A stretch of 45,376 bases of DNA from Candidatus Stahliibacteriota bacterium (GTDB lineage Bacteria > Hydrothermota > UBA3072): assembly GCA_030668705.1 (NCBI GenBank), contig DAOVFB010000002.1, forward strand, positions 1-45,376, written 5' to 3'. Positions 35,463-45,368 of this stretch are shown here, one piece after another. The notes under the pieces were generated by a model that made no database searches, was not told the DNA's origin, and saw only the letters and a list, made by a program, of their open reading frames with translations. Both the position numbers and the translations under genes were made by a program. Position 1 is the stretch's first letter; every line of letters starts with the position of its first letter.

Positions 35463-38400
35463 GTTTCACACATTTGCACGTCCACAGTCATTATTCGATT
35501 CTTGATGGAGCCATTAAGATAGATGATTTAATCTCCCGTGTTAAGGAACTGGATATGGATGCTATAGCTCTGACTGACCATGGTAATATGTTCGGTGCTT
35601 TCGAATTCTATCAGACTGCTGTTAGCAGAAATATAAAGCCAATTATCGGGATGGAAGGATATTTCTCTGTAGAGGGAAGAAAAGAGAAGTCTAAGAATTA
35701 CCATATAACCCTGTGGGCCAAAAATGAAGAGGGATACAAGAACTTGATGAAGTTGTCATCCCTTGCTTATATAGAGGGATTTTACAGGAAACCTCGCATG
35801 GATAAAGAATTACTTCTAAAATATAAAAAGGGGATTATTATCGGAAGCGGATGCAGAAGTGGAATAATACCTGGACATATTGAAGAGGGAAAAACAGAAG
35901 AGGCCCGTAAATATACAGAATATTTCAAGAAAGAATTCGAAGATGACTTCTATATGGAAATAATGAGGGTAGGGATACAGAGGGAAAACGAAATCAATGA
36001 AATCTTGATTTCAATGGCAAGAGAATTTGATGTTCCATTACTTGCAACCAACGACGTTCACTACTTAGGAAAAGAAGATTCAAAGAAACATAATATACTC
36101 CTTGCTCTCCAGACGAAAAAGACAATAAGCGAAGAGAATAAATTCTCACTCCCAACCGATCAATTCTATCTCCGTTCCACCGAGGAAATGGAAGAATTGT
36201 TTAAGGATCTTCCCGAAGCAATTCGTAACACTGAGGAAATTAAAGAAAAATGCATACCTGTCCCATTTGAAACAGATAGGACACTATTGCCTTCCATAGA
36301 AATTCCAAAGGGATTTAAAGGGGCAGAAGAGTATCTTGAATATCTTGCTCTAAAGGGCCTGAAAGAAAAGCTTCTGCGTGTGACTCCTGGAGAGAAAGAA
36401 CGTCTTACCTATGAACTCTCGGTTATAAAAGAGATGGGACTCACAGGTTATTTTCTGATAATAAAAGATATCGTGGATTATGCACGAGAGCATAAAATTC
36501 CAGTGGGTCCAGGCAGAGGCTCAGCTACCAGCAGTCTTGTTTTATATAGTCTTGGCATTACCAATATAAATCCCCTAAAATACGGTTTGATCTTTGAGCG
36601 TTTCTTGAATCCACAGCGAGTCTCGATGGCAGATGTGGACATAGATTTCTCTGATACCAGACGAGATGAAGTGATTCAACATATAAAGGAGAAGTACGGA
36701 GAAAGGAACGTGGCCCAGATAGTCACTTTCAGTATCTTAAAGGCCAGATCGGTTATACGAGATGTAGGTAGAGTCCTTGAAATTCCCTACGGTGAATGCG
36801 ATAAAATAGCTAAAGAAATAGATAGAGATATCTCAATTGAAGATGCCATCAACAAATCAGTGGAACTCAAGGAAAAAATAAACAATAGACCGGACCTGAA
36901 GGAACTTATACAATATGCACAAGGACTGGAAGGGCTAATAAGACAGACCTCTACACATGCAGCAGGTGTAGTCATTGCTCCTGGAGATATTACCGATTAC
37001 GTCCCTTTATTTATAACTAAATCCAACGGAGAAGAGTTAATTTCAACCCAGTTCCCAATGGAAACCCTGGAACGGCTTGGATTACTCAAAGTAGATATAC
37101 TCGGTTTAAAGACACTCTCTGTCATAATGGAGACGCTTAAAAATATTCCACATAAGGTAGACATATATAACCTCCCTAAAAATGATAAAAAGACCTTTGA
37201 ACTATTAAGAAGAGGAGATACTACAGGTGTCTTTCAACTGGAATCATCAGGTATGAAACAAATGCTTCGGAAAATCCAACCTACAAATTTTTCCGACCTG
37301 GTTGCAACAGTGGCACTCTATCGGCCGGGCCCATTGCAGAACATCGATCAAGATGAATTTGCTCTAAAGAAAAAAGGAAAGATGGATGCGGAATATATTC
37401 ATGCCAAATTAAAACCTGTTCTTGAAGAAACTTATGGAATTATGCTATATCAGGAACAGGTGATGAAGATAGCCAATGTAATAGCCAACTTTTCATTGGG
37501 AGAGGCAGATATACTCCGGAAGGCTATGGGTAAAAAGAAACTGGACGTAATGGAATCTATGCAGGAAAAGTTTATTAAAGGCGCAATCAAAAATGGACTC
37601 ACAGAGAAACAGGCACATGAAATATTTAGCGAAATGAGTTCTTTTGCAAGTTACGGTTTTAATAAAGCTCACTCTGTGAGTTATGCTGAAATTGCCTACC
37701 AAACTGCATATCTGAAAGCTCATTACCCTGTTGAATTCTATGCCGCCTCGCTCACCAGTAGTATCGGCCAGGAAATGGAAGATATCAGGAAGTTTATAAA
37801 AGATTCAAGAAAACATGGAATAGAGATAAAACCTCCTGATGTTAATATCTCTATGTACCAATTCGTTCCTGAAGAGAACGCAATTAGATATGGACTGGGA
37901 GGGATTAAAAATGTAGGAGAGAGCGCCGTTATAGCGATAGTAAAAGAAAGAGAAAAAGAAAAATATAAGGACTTTTTTAACTTTGTGGAGCGGGCAGGGG
38001 GAAGATTGGTAAATAAGAAAGTTATAGAAAATACGATAAAAGCAGGATGCTTTGATACGCTTCCAGGGAACCGACATTCACTCCTTTCATCAATACAAAA
38101 AGCCATAGATCAGGCAAAAAAGAAAGGGAAAGGGAAGATGCAATCACTCTTTGGAGAAGAAGATAAGGAACTTATACCTACCCCACCATTTGACCTTGAG
38201 GAGAAGCTCAGGTATGAGCAAGAAGCTCTGGGTTTCTTTTTCTCCGGTCACCCTCTTGCACAGTTTAAGAATCTTACATCCACAGTCTTTACCTCCTCAT
38301 CTAAACTTTCAGAACTGCCGGATAATAAGCTAATTATAAGCGGAGGAGTGATTACAAATTTAGAAAAAAAGACATCCAGTAAAAACCGCCGCTGGGCAAA

Positions 38401-38824
38401 ACTTACAGTTGAAGACATGGATGGAAATTATTCAGTTCTCATCTTTCCAAAACTATTCAAAGAGATAGGCGACAAATTAAGTTCATTCCAGAACATTGCT
38501 GTAAAGGGACGCGTGAAAGATGGCAAACAGGGCTCCTTATCCGAAATAAACGCCGAAATGATAATCCCCCTCGGAGACATAGAGAATTACCTGAAGGCCG
38601 CTTATTTAATCCTGCACTTTTCGCGCTTAGAGGAAGAAGATATACAGGGAATAAAAAGAGTGCTTTTAGAAAATCCTGGTAAATTACCTTTAAGATTTTT
38701 ATGTAGGGATAAAGGAAGTGAGATACGATTGGAATCGAGAGATATAAAGGTAAAACCGACTGAGGAAATGATAGAGAAAATTTTAAAGATAGTGGGAGAA
38801 GGTAATATTAGATTCACAATATAA
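35459..38824 (+). CDS. dnaE: DNA polymerase III alpha subunit with intact-looking PHP domain
   Basis: FTHLHVHSHYSILDGAIKI; LTDHGNMFG; GPGRGSATSSLVLYSLGIT; MADVDIDFSDTRRDEVI; FQLESSGMKQMLRKI; C-terminal OB-fold. Confidence 0.97.
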   Translation: MSFTHLHVHSHYSILDGAIKIDDLISRVKELDMDAIALTDHGNMFGAFEFYQTAVSRNIKPIIGMEGYFSVEGRKEKSKNYHITLWAKNEEGYKNLMKLSSLAYIEGFYRKPRMDKELLLKYKKGIIIGSGCRSGIIPGHIEEGKTEEARKYTEYFKKEFEDDFYMEIMRVGIQRENEINEILISMAREFDVPLLATNDVHYLGKEDSKKHNILLALQTKKTISEENKFSLPTDQFYLRSTEEMEELFKDLPEAIRNTEEIKEKCIPVPFETDRTLLPSIEIPKGFKGAEEYLEYLALKGLKEKLLRVTPGEKERLTYELSVIKEMGLTGYFLIIKDIVDYAREHKIPVGPGRGSATSSLVLYSLGITNINPLKYGLIFERFLNPQRVSMADVDIDFSDTRRDEVIQHIKEKYGERNVAQIVTFSILKARSVIRDVGRVLEIPYGECDKIAKEIDRDISIEDAINKSVELKEKINNRPDLKELIQYAQGLEGLIRQTSTHAAGVVIAPGDITDYVPLFITKSNGEELISTQFPMETLERLGLLKVDILGLKTLSVIMETLKNIPHKVDIYNLPKNDKKTFELLRRGDTTGVFQLESSGMKQMLRKIQPTNFSDLVATVALYRPGPLQNIDQDEFALKKKGKMDAEYIHAKLKPVLEETYGIMLYQEQVMKIANVIANFSLGEADILRKAMGKKKLDVMESMQEKFIKGAIKNGLTEKQAHEIFSEMSSFASYGFNKAHSVSYAEIAYQTAYLKAHYPVEFYAASLTSSIGQEMEDIRKFIKDSRKHGIEIKPPDVNISMYQFVPEENAIRYGLGGIKNVGESAVIAIVKEREKEKYKDFFNFVERAGGRLVNKKVIENTIKAGCFDTLPGNRHSLLSSIQKAIDQAKKKGKGKMQSLFGEEDKELIPTPPFDLEEKLRYEQEALGFFFSGHPLAQFKNLTSTVFTSSSKLSELPDNKLIISGGVITNLEKKTSSKNRRWAKLTVEDMDGNYSVLIFPKLFKEIGDKLSSFQNIAVKGRVKDGKQGSLSEINAEMIIPLGDIENYLKAAYLILHFSRLEEEDIQGIKRVLLENPGKLPLRFLCRDKGSEIRLESRDIKVKPTEEMIEKILKIVGEGNIRFTI

Positions 38825-38858
38825 ATTTCCCAATATAAACAAATAAAACGGAGGGACC

Positions 38859-39494
38859 ATGGCTATATTGATACTTTCTTTCATAACCAGTTATAACCAA
38901 CCAACCCTGGGAGTTGATAACCCACTGCCAGTGCTCTTAAACCATGGAGAAGTTTATATCCAGATAAAGAATGAACCCATTAATAAGCTGCGGACAAAGA
39001 TAGGAGTAGGGATCTGGAACAGTATATTTCTGGGGATTAGTTACGGAGGGGGAAACCTCGTCGGCTACGGAGATATAGAATGGGAGGAGCAACCAGCTCT
39101 TGATTTCAGAATACGGTTATTCGAAGCAGGGGGGATAGAAAGCGTAATAGGATTCAATAATGAACCGATAGAAAATTATATTGGAAAGGGAGTATTCTGT
39201 GTAGTTGGGTATCGAATGTACCTTGGTGGCCTCCGATTACTTTTAAGCGGGGGTGGGAACTATAACACTACAGAAAATGGGGCTGATCTATTCGCAAATC
39301 TTGCAATGAATATAAACGGCCCCCATACATTCCATGTAGAATATATCCTTGGAGCAAATGATGTGGAGAAGAATCGTCTTCATATTGGCTATAGAATACA
39401 ATCCGGGGCTCTTGGCGTACAGATGGACCTTAAGGATATTTTATCAGGTGATTTGGGAAGACAAATACAGATATTCTACAGGGAGAACTTTTAA
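38859..39494 (+). CDS. Hypothetical beta-rich protein (possible outer-membrane or periplasmic)
   Basis: SD ggaggga before ATG; alternating hydrophobic beta-strand-like, Gly/Asn-rich sequence; no family recognised. Confidence 0.5.
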   Translation: MAILILSFITSYNQPTLGVDNPLPVLLNHGEVYIQIKNEPINKLRTKIGVGIWNSIFLGISYGGGNLVGYGDIEWEEQPALDFRIRLFEAGGIESVIGFNNEPIENYIGKGVFCVVGYRMYLGGLRLLLSGGGNYNTTENGADLFANLAMNINGPHTFHVEYILGANDVEKNRLHIGYRIQSGALGVQMDLKDILSGDLGRQIQIFYRENF

Positions 39495-39505
39495 AAGAAG
39501 GAAAA

Positions 39506-40699
39506 ATGAATACAGCACTTATTGGCCTGCAATGGGGGGATGAAGGTAAGGGAAAACTAATAGATTATATAGCAGACTCTTTTGATGTGGTTTGCCGATA
39601 CCAGGGTGGTGCTAATGCCGGACATACAGTAATATTCGAGGATAATAAAATCTCTCTTCATCTAATACCCTCTGGCATATTTCATCCGGATAAAGTTTGC
39701 ATAATAGGAAATGGAACTGTAATCGATATCGAACAACTCGTGAGAGAATTAAACGAACTAAAGGAAATTGGAATCGGGTTCGAGGATAGATTCTATATCA
39801 GTAAAAGAGCACATATCATCCAACCCGCTCACTTTCTCATAGAAAAAGACATAAAGAAAGAGATTGGAACTACAGGAAAGGGAATTGGACCCGCTTATGC
39901 AGATAAAATGAGTCGAGGCGGCATCAGGATGGGTGATATCTTCAACTCAGAATATCTTCAGAAATTTGGAATATCCAGTGATTTTATCGAGACACTAACA
40001 GAATTTCGGGAAAAGTATGGTCACTTTATAGTCAATACAGTAGAGCTGTTACACAGCTTTGCTAAGAAAAAGAAGAAGATACTCTTTGAAGGCGCTCAGG
40101 GTGTTATGCTGGACATAGACTTCGGGACTTATCCCTTTGTCACTTCATCCAACCCAACACCAGGAGGTATCTTTACAGGAACCGGAGCTTCCCCCTTCTC
40201 TGTCTCTCGAATAATAGGGGTTACAAAAGCATATTCCACCAGGGTCGGCAAGGGCCCATTTCCTACGGAGATGAGTGATAAGCTTCAAAACCAAATCAGA
40301 GAATCTGGCGGAGAATATGGTGCCACGACTGGAAGACCCAGAAGATGTGGATACCTGGATCTTGTATCCCTCAAATATGCAGTTCAAATCACCGGAATAA
40401 CAGAACTGGCTCTTAGCAAAATCGATGTGCTGGATGGACTTGGTGAAGTAAAATTGGCTACCGAATACAAGATAGACGGCAAAACAATAGACAGGTTTCC
40501 TCCCGAGATATGGAAGGTAGAACGCGCTAAACCTATTTATAAAAGTTTCCCGGGATGGAAAAACACAAAGGGGATAAACGAATATAGGAAGCTGCCAGAA
40601 GAAGCAAAAGAATATATAAGTTATATTGAAGACTTTTTAGGTAGCAAAATATCAATGATATCAACAGGAAGGAAAAGAGGTGATTTAATAAGTGTTTAA
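39506..40699 (+). CDS. purA: Adenylosuccinate synthetase
   Basis: GLQWGDEGKGKLIDYIA; RYQGGANAGHT; TTGKGIGPAYADK; GATTGRPRRCGYLD. Confidence 0.97.
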   Translation: MNTALIGLQWGDEGKGKLIDYIADSFDVVCRYQGGANAGHTVIFEDNKISLHLIPSGIFHPDKVCIIGNGTVIDIEQLVRELNELKEIGIGFEDRFYISKRAHIIQPAHFLIEKDIKKEIGTTGKGIGPAYADKMSRGGIRMGDIFNSEYLQKFGISSDFIETLTEFREKYGHFIVNTVELLHSFAKKKKKILFEGAQGVMLDIDFGTYPFVTSSNPTPGGIFTGTGASPFSVSRIIGVTKAYSTRVGKGPFPTEMSDKLQNQIRESGGEYGATTGRPRRCGYLDLVSLKYAVQITGITELALSKIDVLDGLGEVKLATEYKIDGKTIDRFPPEIWKVERAKPIYKSFPGWKNTKGINEYRKLPEEAKEYISYIEDFLGSKISMISTGRKRGDLISV

Positions 40700-43600
40700 T
40701 GTTCTAAAGAAAGTAATACCATCACATAACGAACGCGTATTAAAAGGACTTTATCCAATCGTTGATGAAATAAATAGAAAGTGGGAGGGGTTTAAAAAAC
40801 TAAAGGAAGAGGACCTACCAGGAAAAACAGAGGAATTCAAACAAAGATTAAAAGAAGGTGAAACGGTTGATAATTTAATAGTAGAGGCTTTTGCACTTGT
40901 AAAAAGAACATGTGAACTTATGCTGGGCAAATCCTGGATGATTACAGGCTTAGAATGGGAATGGGGAATGATTCCGTTTGATGTCCAGTTAGTCGGAGCC
41001 ATAGTCCTCCATCAGGGAAATATTGCAGAAATGAAAACAGGAGAGGGTAAAACCCTTGCCGCTACAATGCCTCTATACCTCAACGCACTTTCCGGGAAAG
41101 GGGCTCATCTGGTAACTGTAAACGATTATTTGGCAAGAAGGGACCGAGAATGGATGGGGCCCATCTATGAAGCCCTTGGGTTAACAGTAGGAGTCATACA
41201 AAGCGAGATGAAACCCGAAGAGAGGATAGTAGAATACAACTGCGATATCACCTACGGAACCAACAATGAGTTTGGATTTGATTATCTAAGAGACAATATG
41301 GCAGTAATTCCAGAATACCGCGTCCAGCGAGGGCATAATTATGCTATAGTCGACGAAGTAGACTCTGTACTTATCGATGAAGCAAGAACCCCTTTGATTA
41401 TCTCTGGCCCGGTGCAACACTCAGTGACACGGCAATATGAAGAAATAAAGCCAGCTGTGGAAGAGATGGTTCACAAACAGACACTTATGTCAAACAGACT
41501 GATTGCAGAAGCCAAGGTACTATTTAAAGAAGGGAAAGAAAAAGAAGCAGGGGAAAATTTACTTCTGGCTAAAAGGGGGGCCCCAAAAAACAAGCAATTG
41601 TTAAAACTCCTGCATGATCCAGACCTTGAACAATTAGTACTGATTACAGAGTCCAGATATATCAAAGATAAAAACATGCACGAGATAGATGAACAATTAT
41701 ATTTCTCCATTGATGAAAGAGAGCATTCAACAAATATATCGGAAAAAGGACAGGACCTGATTACCCGAAGAGAACGTGAAAATTTTTTCCTATTACCAGA
41801 TTTATCCATACAACTGCATGAAATAGAGAATGACAAATCCCTCTCATCCAGAGAAATGATAGTGGAAAAAGAAGCCATTGAACGTGAATACGCGGAGAAA
41901 TCAGAGAGAATACATGCAGCAAATCAGCTTACCAAAGCCTATGCTTTATTTGAGAAGGACGTTGAATATATAGTAAAACAGGGAAGAATACTAATTGTAG
42001 ATGAATTTACAGGACGCCTCATGCCAGGACGGAGATACTCAGACGGTCTCCATCAAGCACTGGAAGCAAAAGAAAAAGTGGAAGTAGAACGGGAAACACA
42101 GACCTTCGCTCAGATAACCCTCCAGAATTACTTTAAGATGTATGATAAACTTTCAGGCATGACAGGAACAGCTGCCACAGAAGCAGCGGAATTCACGGAC
42201 ATCTACGGACTGGATGTAGTGCAGATACCAACTAATAAACCTGTTCGGAGAATTAATTACGAAGACCTTATCTACCGAACAAGAAGAGAAAAATACAACG
42301 CAATAATAAAAAAAATCAAGGAATTACATAAAAATGGTCTTCCTATTCTTGTAGGTACAGTCTCTGTTGATGTTTCCGAACTCCTCTCAAGGATGTTAAA
42401 GAGAGAAGGAATCCCGCACCAAGTCTTGAACGCGAAATACCATGAGAAAGAATCAAAGGTTATAAGTCATGCAGGCGAAAAGGGCCAGGTTACCATTGCT
42501 ACCAACATGGCAGGAAGAGGGACCGATATAAAATTGGCAAGAGAGATAGTAAAATGTGATGAATGTAGTTTAAAACTTGAGGAGGGACAGAAACCCCCTG
42601 AAGATATTGATGTCAATGCGTGCAAAGAAAATGTACCCTGTGGCCTACATGTTGTTGGAACCTCAAGACATGAGGCGAGAAGAATTGATAATCAGCTACG
42701 TGGACGTTCAGGAAGGCAGGGGGATCCTGGTGCTTCTCGATTTTATGTATCCCTGGAAGACAATCTCATGCGTATTTTTGCAACCGAAAGGATAGCTCAT
42801 GCTATGGATAGGATGGGTATCGAGGAGGGAGAGCCAGTAAAGCATCCTCTTATCTCAAAAGCTATAGAGAATGCCCAGAAACGCGTAGAACGAATGAATT
42901 TCGATATAAGAAAGAGATTACTTGAATTTGACGACGTGATGAACAAGCAAAGAGAGGTTATCTATAAAATAAGAAATGATATACTGGATGGTAAGGATCT
43001 TAGAAACAGCGTGATAGAATGGATAGAGGATACCCTCTATGAAACAATAGATTCTTACCTCTCTGGAAAATATCCCGATGAGTGGGACTGGGATGGCTTT
43101 AAAACTGACCTGATAGAATTTTTCCTGCTCGATTTTGATTTAGGTAAAGAGGAGAGAGCGCGAATTGACAAAAAGAAACTTGAAGAGGACCTGGAAAAAT
43201 TAGTTGAGGCACGCTACAATGAGAAAGAAAAAATGATTGGTGAAGAAATGATGAGAGAATTCGAACGTCTAATCATCCTCAGGGTAATAGATAACCAATG
43301 GCGTGACCATCTGTATGAATTGGACGCACTAAGGGAAGGTATAAACTTACGAAGTTTTGCACAAAAGGATCCACTTGTAGAGTACAAACGGGAATCCTTT
43401 ACAATGTTTGAGTATCTCCTCTTAAATATAGCTAAATCGTCAGTGAGACTATTATACCGTTTCCGCCCAGAGGCAGTAGAGGTACCGAAAGAAATTCGAG
43501 GAGTTGAGGTAAAGGAAGAATTTCAAGGGGTCGAGATGAAAGAGGAAAAGAAAGTAAAAGTGCCTACGGAAGAAATACCAACCATAGGGAATCCTGAACT

Positions 43601-43736
43601 GGATGAAAAATTCCGAAAAGCTATTGAAGAATTAAGGATGAAAGGTAGGGGTATGAAAGATATTGGAAGGAATGATAGGTGTCCTTGCGGAAGTGGAAAG
43701 AAATTCAAGAAATGTCATGGGAAATGGGTAAAATAA
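40692..43736 (+). CDS. secA: Preprotein translocase ATPase SecA with extra insertions and C-terminal SEC-C zinc motif
   Basis: EMKTGEGKTLAATMPLYLNAL; VNDYLARRDREWM; VDEVDSVLIDEARTPLIISG; ATNMAGRGTDIKL; LRGRSGRQGDPG; C-terminal CPCGSGKKFKKCHG. GTG start. Confidence 0.97.
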   Translation: MFNVLKKVIPSHNERVLKGLYPIVDEINRKWEGFKKLKEEDLPGKTEEFKQRLKEGETVDNLIVEAFALVKRTCELMLGKSWMITGLEWEWGMIPFDVQLVGAIVLHQGNIAEMKTGEGKTLAATMPLYLNALSGKGAHLVTVNDYLARRDREWMGPIYEALGLTVGVIQSEMKPEERIVEYNCDITYGTNNEFGFDYLRDNMAVIPEYRVQRGHNYAIVDEVDSVLIDEARTPLIISGPVQHSVTRQYEEIKPAVEEMVHKQTLMSNRLIAEAKVLFKEGKEKEAGENLLLAKRGAPKNKQLLKLLHDPDLEQLVLITESRYIKDKNMHEIDEQLYFSIDEREHSTNISEKGQDLITRRERENFFLLPDLSIQLHEIENDKSLSSREMIVEKEAIEREYAEKSERIHAANQLTKAYALFEKDVEYIVKQGRILIVDEFTGRLMPGRRYSDGLHQALEAKEKVEVERETQTFAQITLQNYFKMYDKLSGMTGTAATEAAEFTDIYGLDVVQIPTNKPVRRINYEDLIYRTRREKYNAIIKKIKELHKNGLPILVGTVSVDVSELLSRMLKREGIPHQVLNAKYHEKESKVISHAGEKGQVTIATNMAGRGTDIKLAREIVKCDECSLKLEEGQKPPEDIDVNACKENVPCGLHVVGTSRHEARRIDNQLRGRSGRQGDPGASRFYVSLEDNLMRIFATERIAHAMDRMGIEEGEPVKHPLISKAIENAQKRVERMNFDIRKRLLEFDDVMNKQREVIYKIRNDILDGKDLRNSVIEWIEDTLYETIDSYLSGKYPDEWDWDGFKTDLIEFFLLDFDLGKEERARIDKKKLEEDLEKLVEARYNEKEKMIGEEMMREFERLIILRVIDNQWRDHLYELDALREGINLRSFAQKDPLVEYKRESFTMFEYLLLNIAKSSVRLLYRFRPEAVEVPKEIRGVEVKEEFQGVEMKEEKKVKVPTEEIPTIGNPELDEKFRKAIEELRMKGRGMKDIGRNDRCPCGSGKKFKKCHGKWVK

Positions 43737-44443
43737 TGGATAGGAATAAAGTCTGGAAAGAAGTTCGATCCTGGTTAGTGGCTATCGGATTCCTTCTCTT
43801 CCTTCGTGGGTTTATCATTCAAACATTTCATGTCCCTTCGGGTTCAATGGAGCATACCATCCTGATAGGTGATTTCCTTATTATTAACAGATTGAAATAT
43901 GGAGTAAAACTTCCATTCACTGATCGGTATCTCATAAAAACAGCAAGACCTAAAAGGGGCGACATCATCGTATTTCGTTACCCAATCCAGAAGAGAGGAA
44001 TAATGACCACTAACTTTGTCAAAAGATGTGTAGCCATCGAAGGTGACACAGTATATATAAAACACAAACAATTATATATAAACGGGAAACAGGAAGAGGC
44101 GGATTTTGTATTATTCATAGATCAAAAAGAATATCCACCTCTTGATCTGGATAAAGATACCTTCCAAAAATTATGGGAGAGAAGAAAGCTCACTCGATAT
44201 CCCTATGTCAGAGATAATTTTGGACCCATTGTAGTTCCTAAGGATTACGTTCTTGCGTTAGGTGACAATCGGGACAATTCTGATGATTCCCGATTCTGGG
44301 GCCCTGTCCCTGTTGACTATATCTCGGGAACCCCAATGTTTGTATACTGGTCCTGGAGACCAAATATCTCTTTAAGTAACCTATGGAGGAAAATACGCTG
44401 GGAAAGAATAGGGAAAATATTCTCATGCCCTCCGGAGTTGTGA
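43736..44443 (+). CDS. lepB: Signal peptidase I
   Basis: FHVPSGSMEHTILIGDFLIINRLKYG; RGDIIVFRYP...FVKRCVAIEGDTV; LGDNRDNSDDSRFWGPVP. ATG overlaps the secA TAA (TAATG). Confidence 0.95.
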   Translation: MDRNKVWKEVRSWLVAIGFLLFLRGFIIQTFHVPSGSMEHTILIGDFLIINRLKYGVKLPFTDRYLIKTARPKRGDIIVFRYPIQKRGIMTTNFVKRCVAIEGDTVYIKHKQLYINGKQEEADFVLFIDQKEYPPLDLDKDTFQKLWERRKLTRYPYVRDNFGPIVVPKDYVLALGDNRDNSDDSRFWGPVPVDYISGTPMFVYWSWRPNISLSNLWRKIRWERIGKIFSCPPEL

Positions 44444-45138
44444 TAAATAGAAAAAATCTACTCATATTTGATTTAGATGGGACAATAATAAATGTATTCG
44501 GGTGCGGCAGGAAAGCATTGGATACAACTATGAGGATAATGTATGGAATAAAGGGGGCTGGGGAAAAACTGGATTTCTCTTCATCCACTGATTATGGCGT
44601 TTTCTTAAGATTAATCGAACAGTTCAACCTAAATGAAATTTTCTTTAATAGAATTGAAGAATTCTATTCTATCTATTCCAAGGAACTCAAAGAAGAGATA
44701 GAAAAGAATGCTGGCTCAAGACTTCTGCCTGGCTTAACCGAACTGCTTGATTACTTCTTCCAGGAACCATCGTTCTATCTTGCACTTGCCACCGGAAATA
44801 TGAAAGTTGGAGCAAGAACAAAATTGGCCCACTTCGGGCTCGAGGAATATTTTCCGGTGGGTGGATTTGGGGACCACGCAAAGAGTAAAAAAGATGTTAT
44901 CTCCACCACATTCCAAAAAGCAAGTGAATTCTATGGGGAAAAATTCAAAAATGATGAGGTCTTTGTTATAGGTGATACCACAATGGATATAGATGCAGCA
45001 AAGAACTTTGAATTTCATTCCATTGCAGTCGCCACAGGATTCGAGGAAAAAGAAAAACTCATTCAGGCTAATCCCGATTGGCTATTTGACAATATCTCAT
45101 CTACCTCTGAATTCTTAAAAGTCATAAGTAATCTTTAG
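44425..45138 (+). CDS. HAD-superfamily hydrolase (phosphoglycolate phosphatase-like)
   Basis: LLIFDLDGTIINVFG; LALATGNMKVGARTKL; VFVIGDTTMDIDAAKN. Confidence 0.88.
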   Translation: MPSGVVINRKNLLIFDLDGTIINVFGCGRKALDTTMRIMYGIKGAGEKLDFSSSTDYGVFLRLIEQFNLNEIFFNRIEEFYSIYSKELKEEIEKNAGSRLLPGLTELLDYFFQEPSFYLALATGNMKVGARTKLAHFGLEEYFPVGGFGDHAKSKKDVISTTFQKASEFYGEKFKNDEVFVIGDTTMDIDAAKNFEFHSIAVATGFEEKEKLIQANPDWLFDNISSTSEFLKVISNL

Positions 45139-45276
45139 CTAATTTAGTTCCTGACTCAACCAAATTTCTCCTTTTACATTTAAATTTTCCCTTATATCCT
45201 AACTTTAATGGGGGAAGGTTAGAGGAATATTGTTGCAATAAAAAGTCTAAAAAGTTCAGCCTATGAACGAGTAAAG

Positions 45277-45304
45277 AAAAGTGTGACATTCATGTCACAC
45301 TTTT
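45277..45304. promoter_or_regulatory. Perfect 13-bp inverted repeat AAAAGTGTGACAT-TC-ATGTCACACTTTT (activator site or terminator)
   Basis: Arms are exact reverse complements with a 2-nt centre; about 75 bp upstream of a sigma-54-like element. Confidence 0.8.
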
Positions 45305-45352
45305 AGACCCTCAAGAATTCTTAAGGAGTTACCTATCAGTGAGTTAGTTTTT

Positions 45353-45368
45353 TGGCACAAAATTTGTA
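45353..45368 (+). promoter_or_regulatory. Sigma-54-type -24/-12 promoter element TGGCACAAAATTTGTA
   Basis: TGGCAC-N5-TTG(T)A keeps the GG and TTG at canonical spacing; only the -12 C is T. Confidence 0.6.

Noticed and set aside
45277-45304. CRP-type binding site (TGTGA...TCACA)
   Set aside because: The spacing between TGTGA and TCACA is 8 nt rather than the canonical 6, and the sigma-54 element nearby gives a better explanation.
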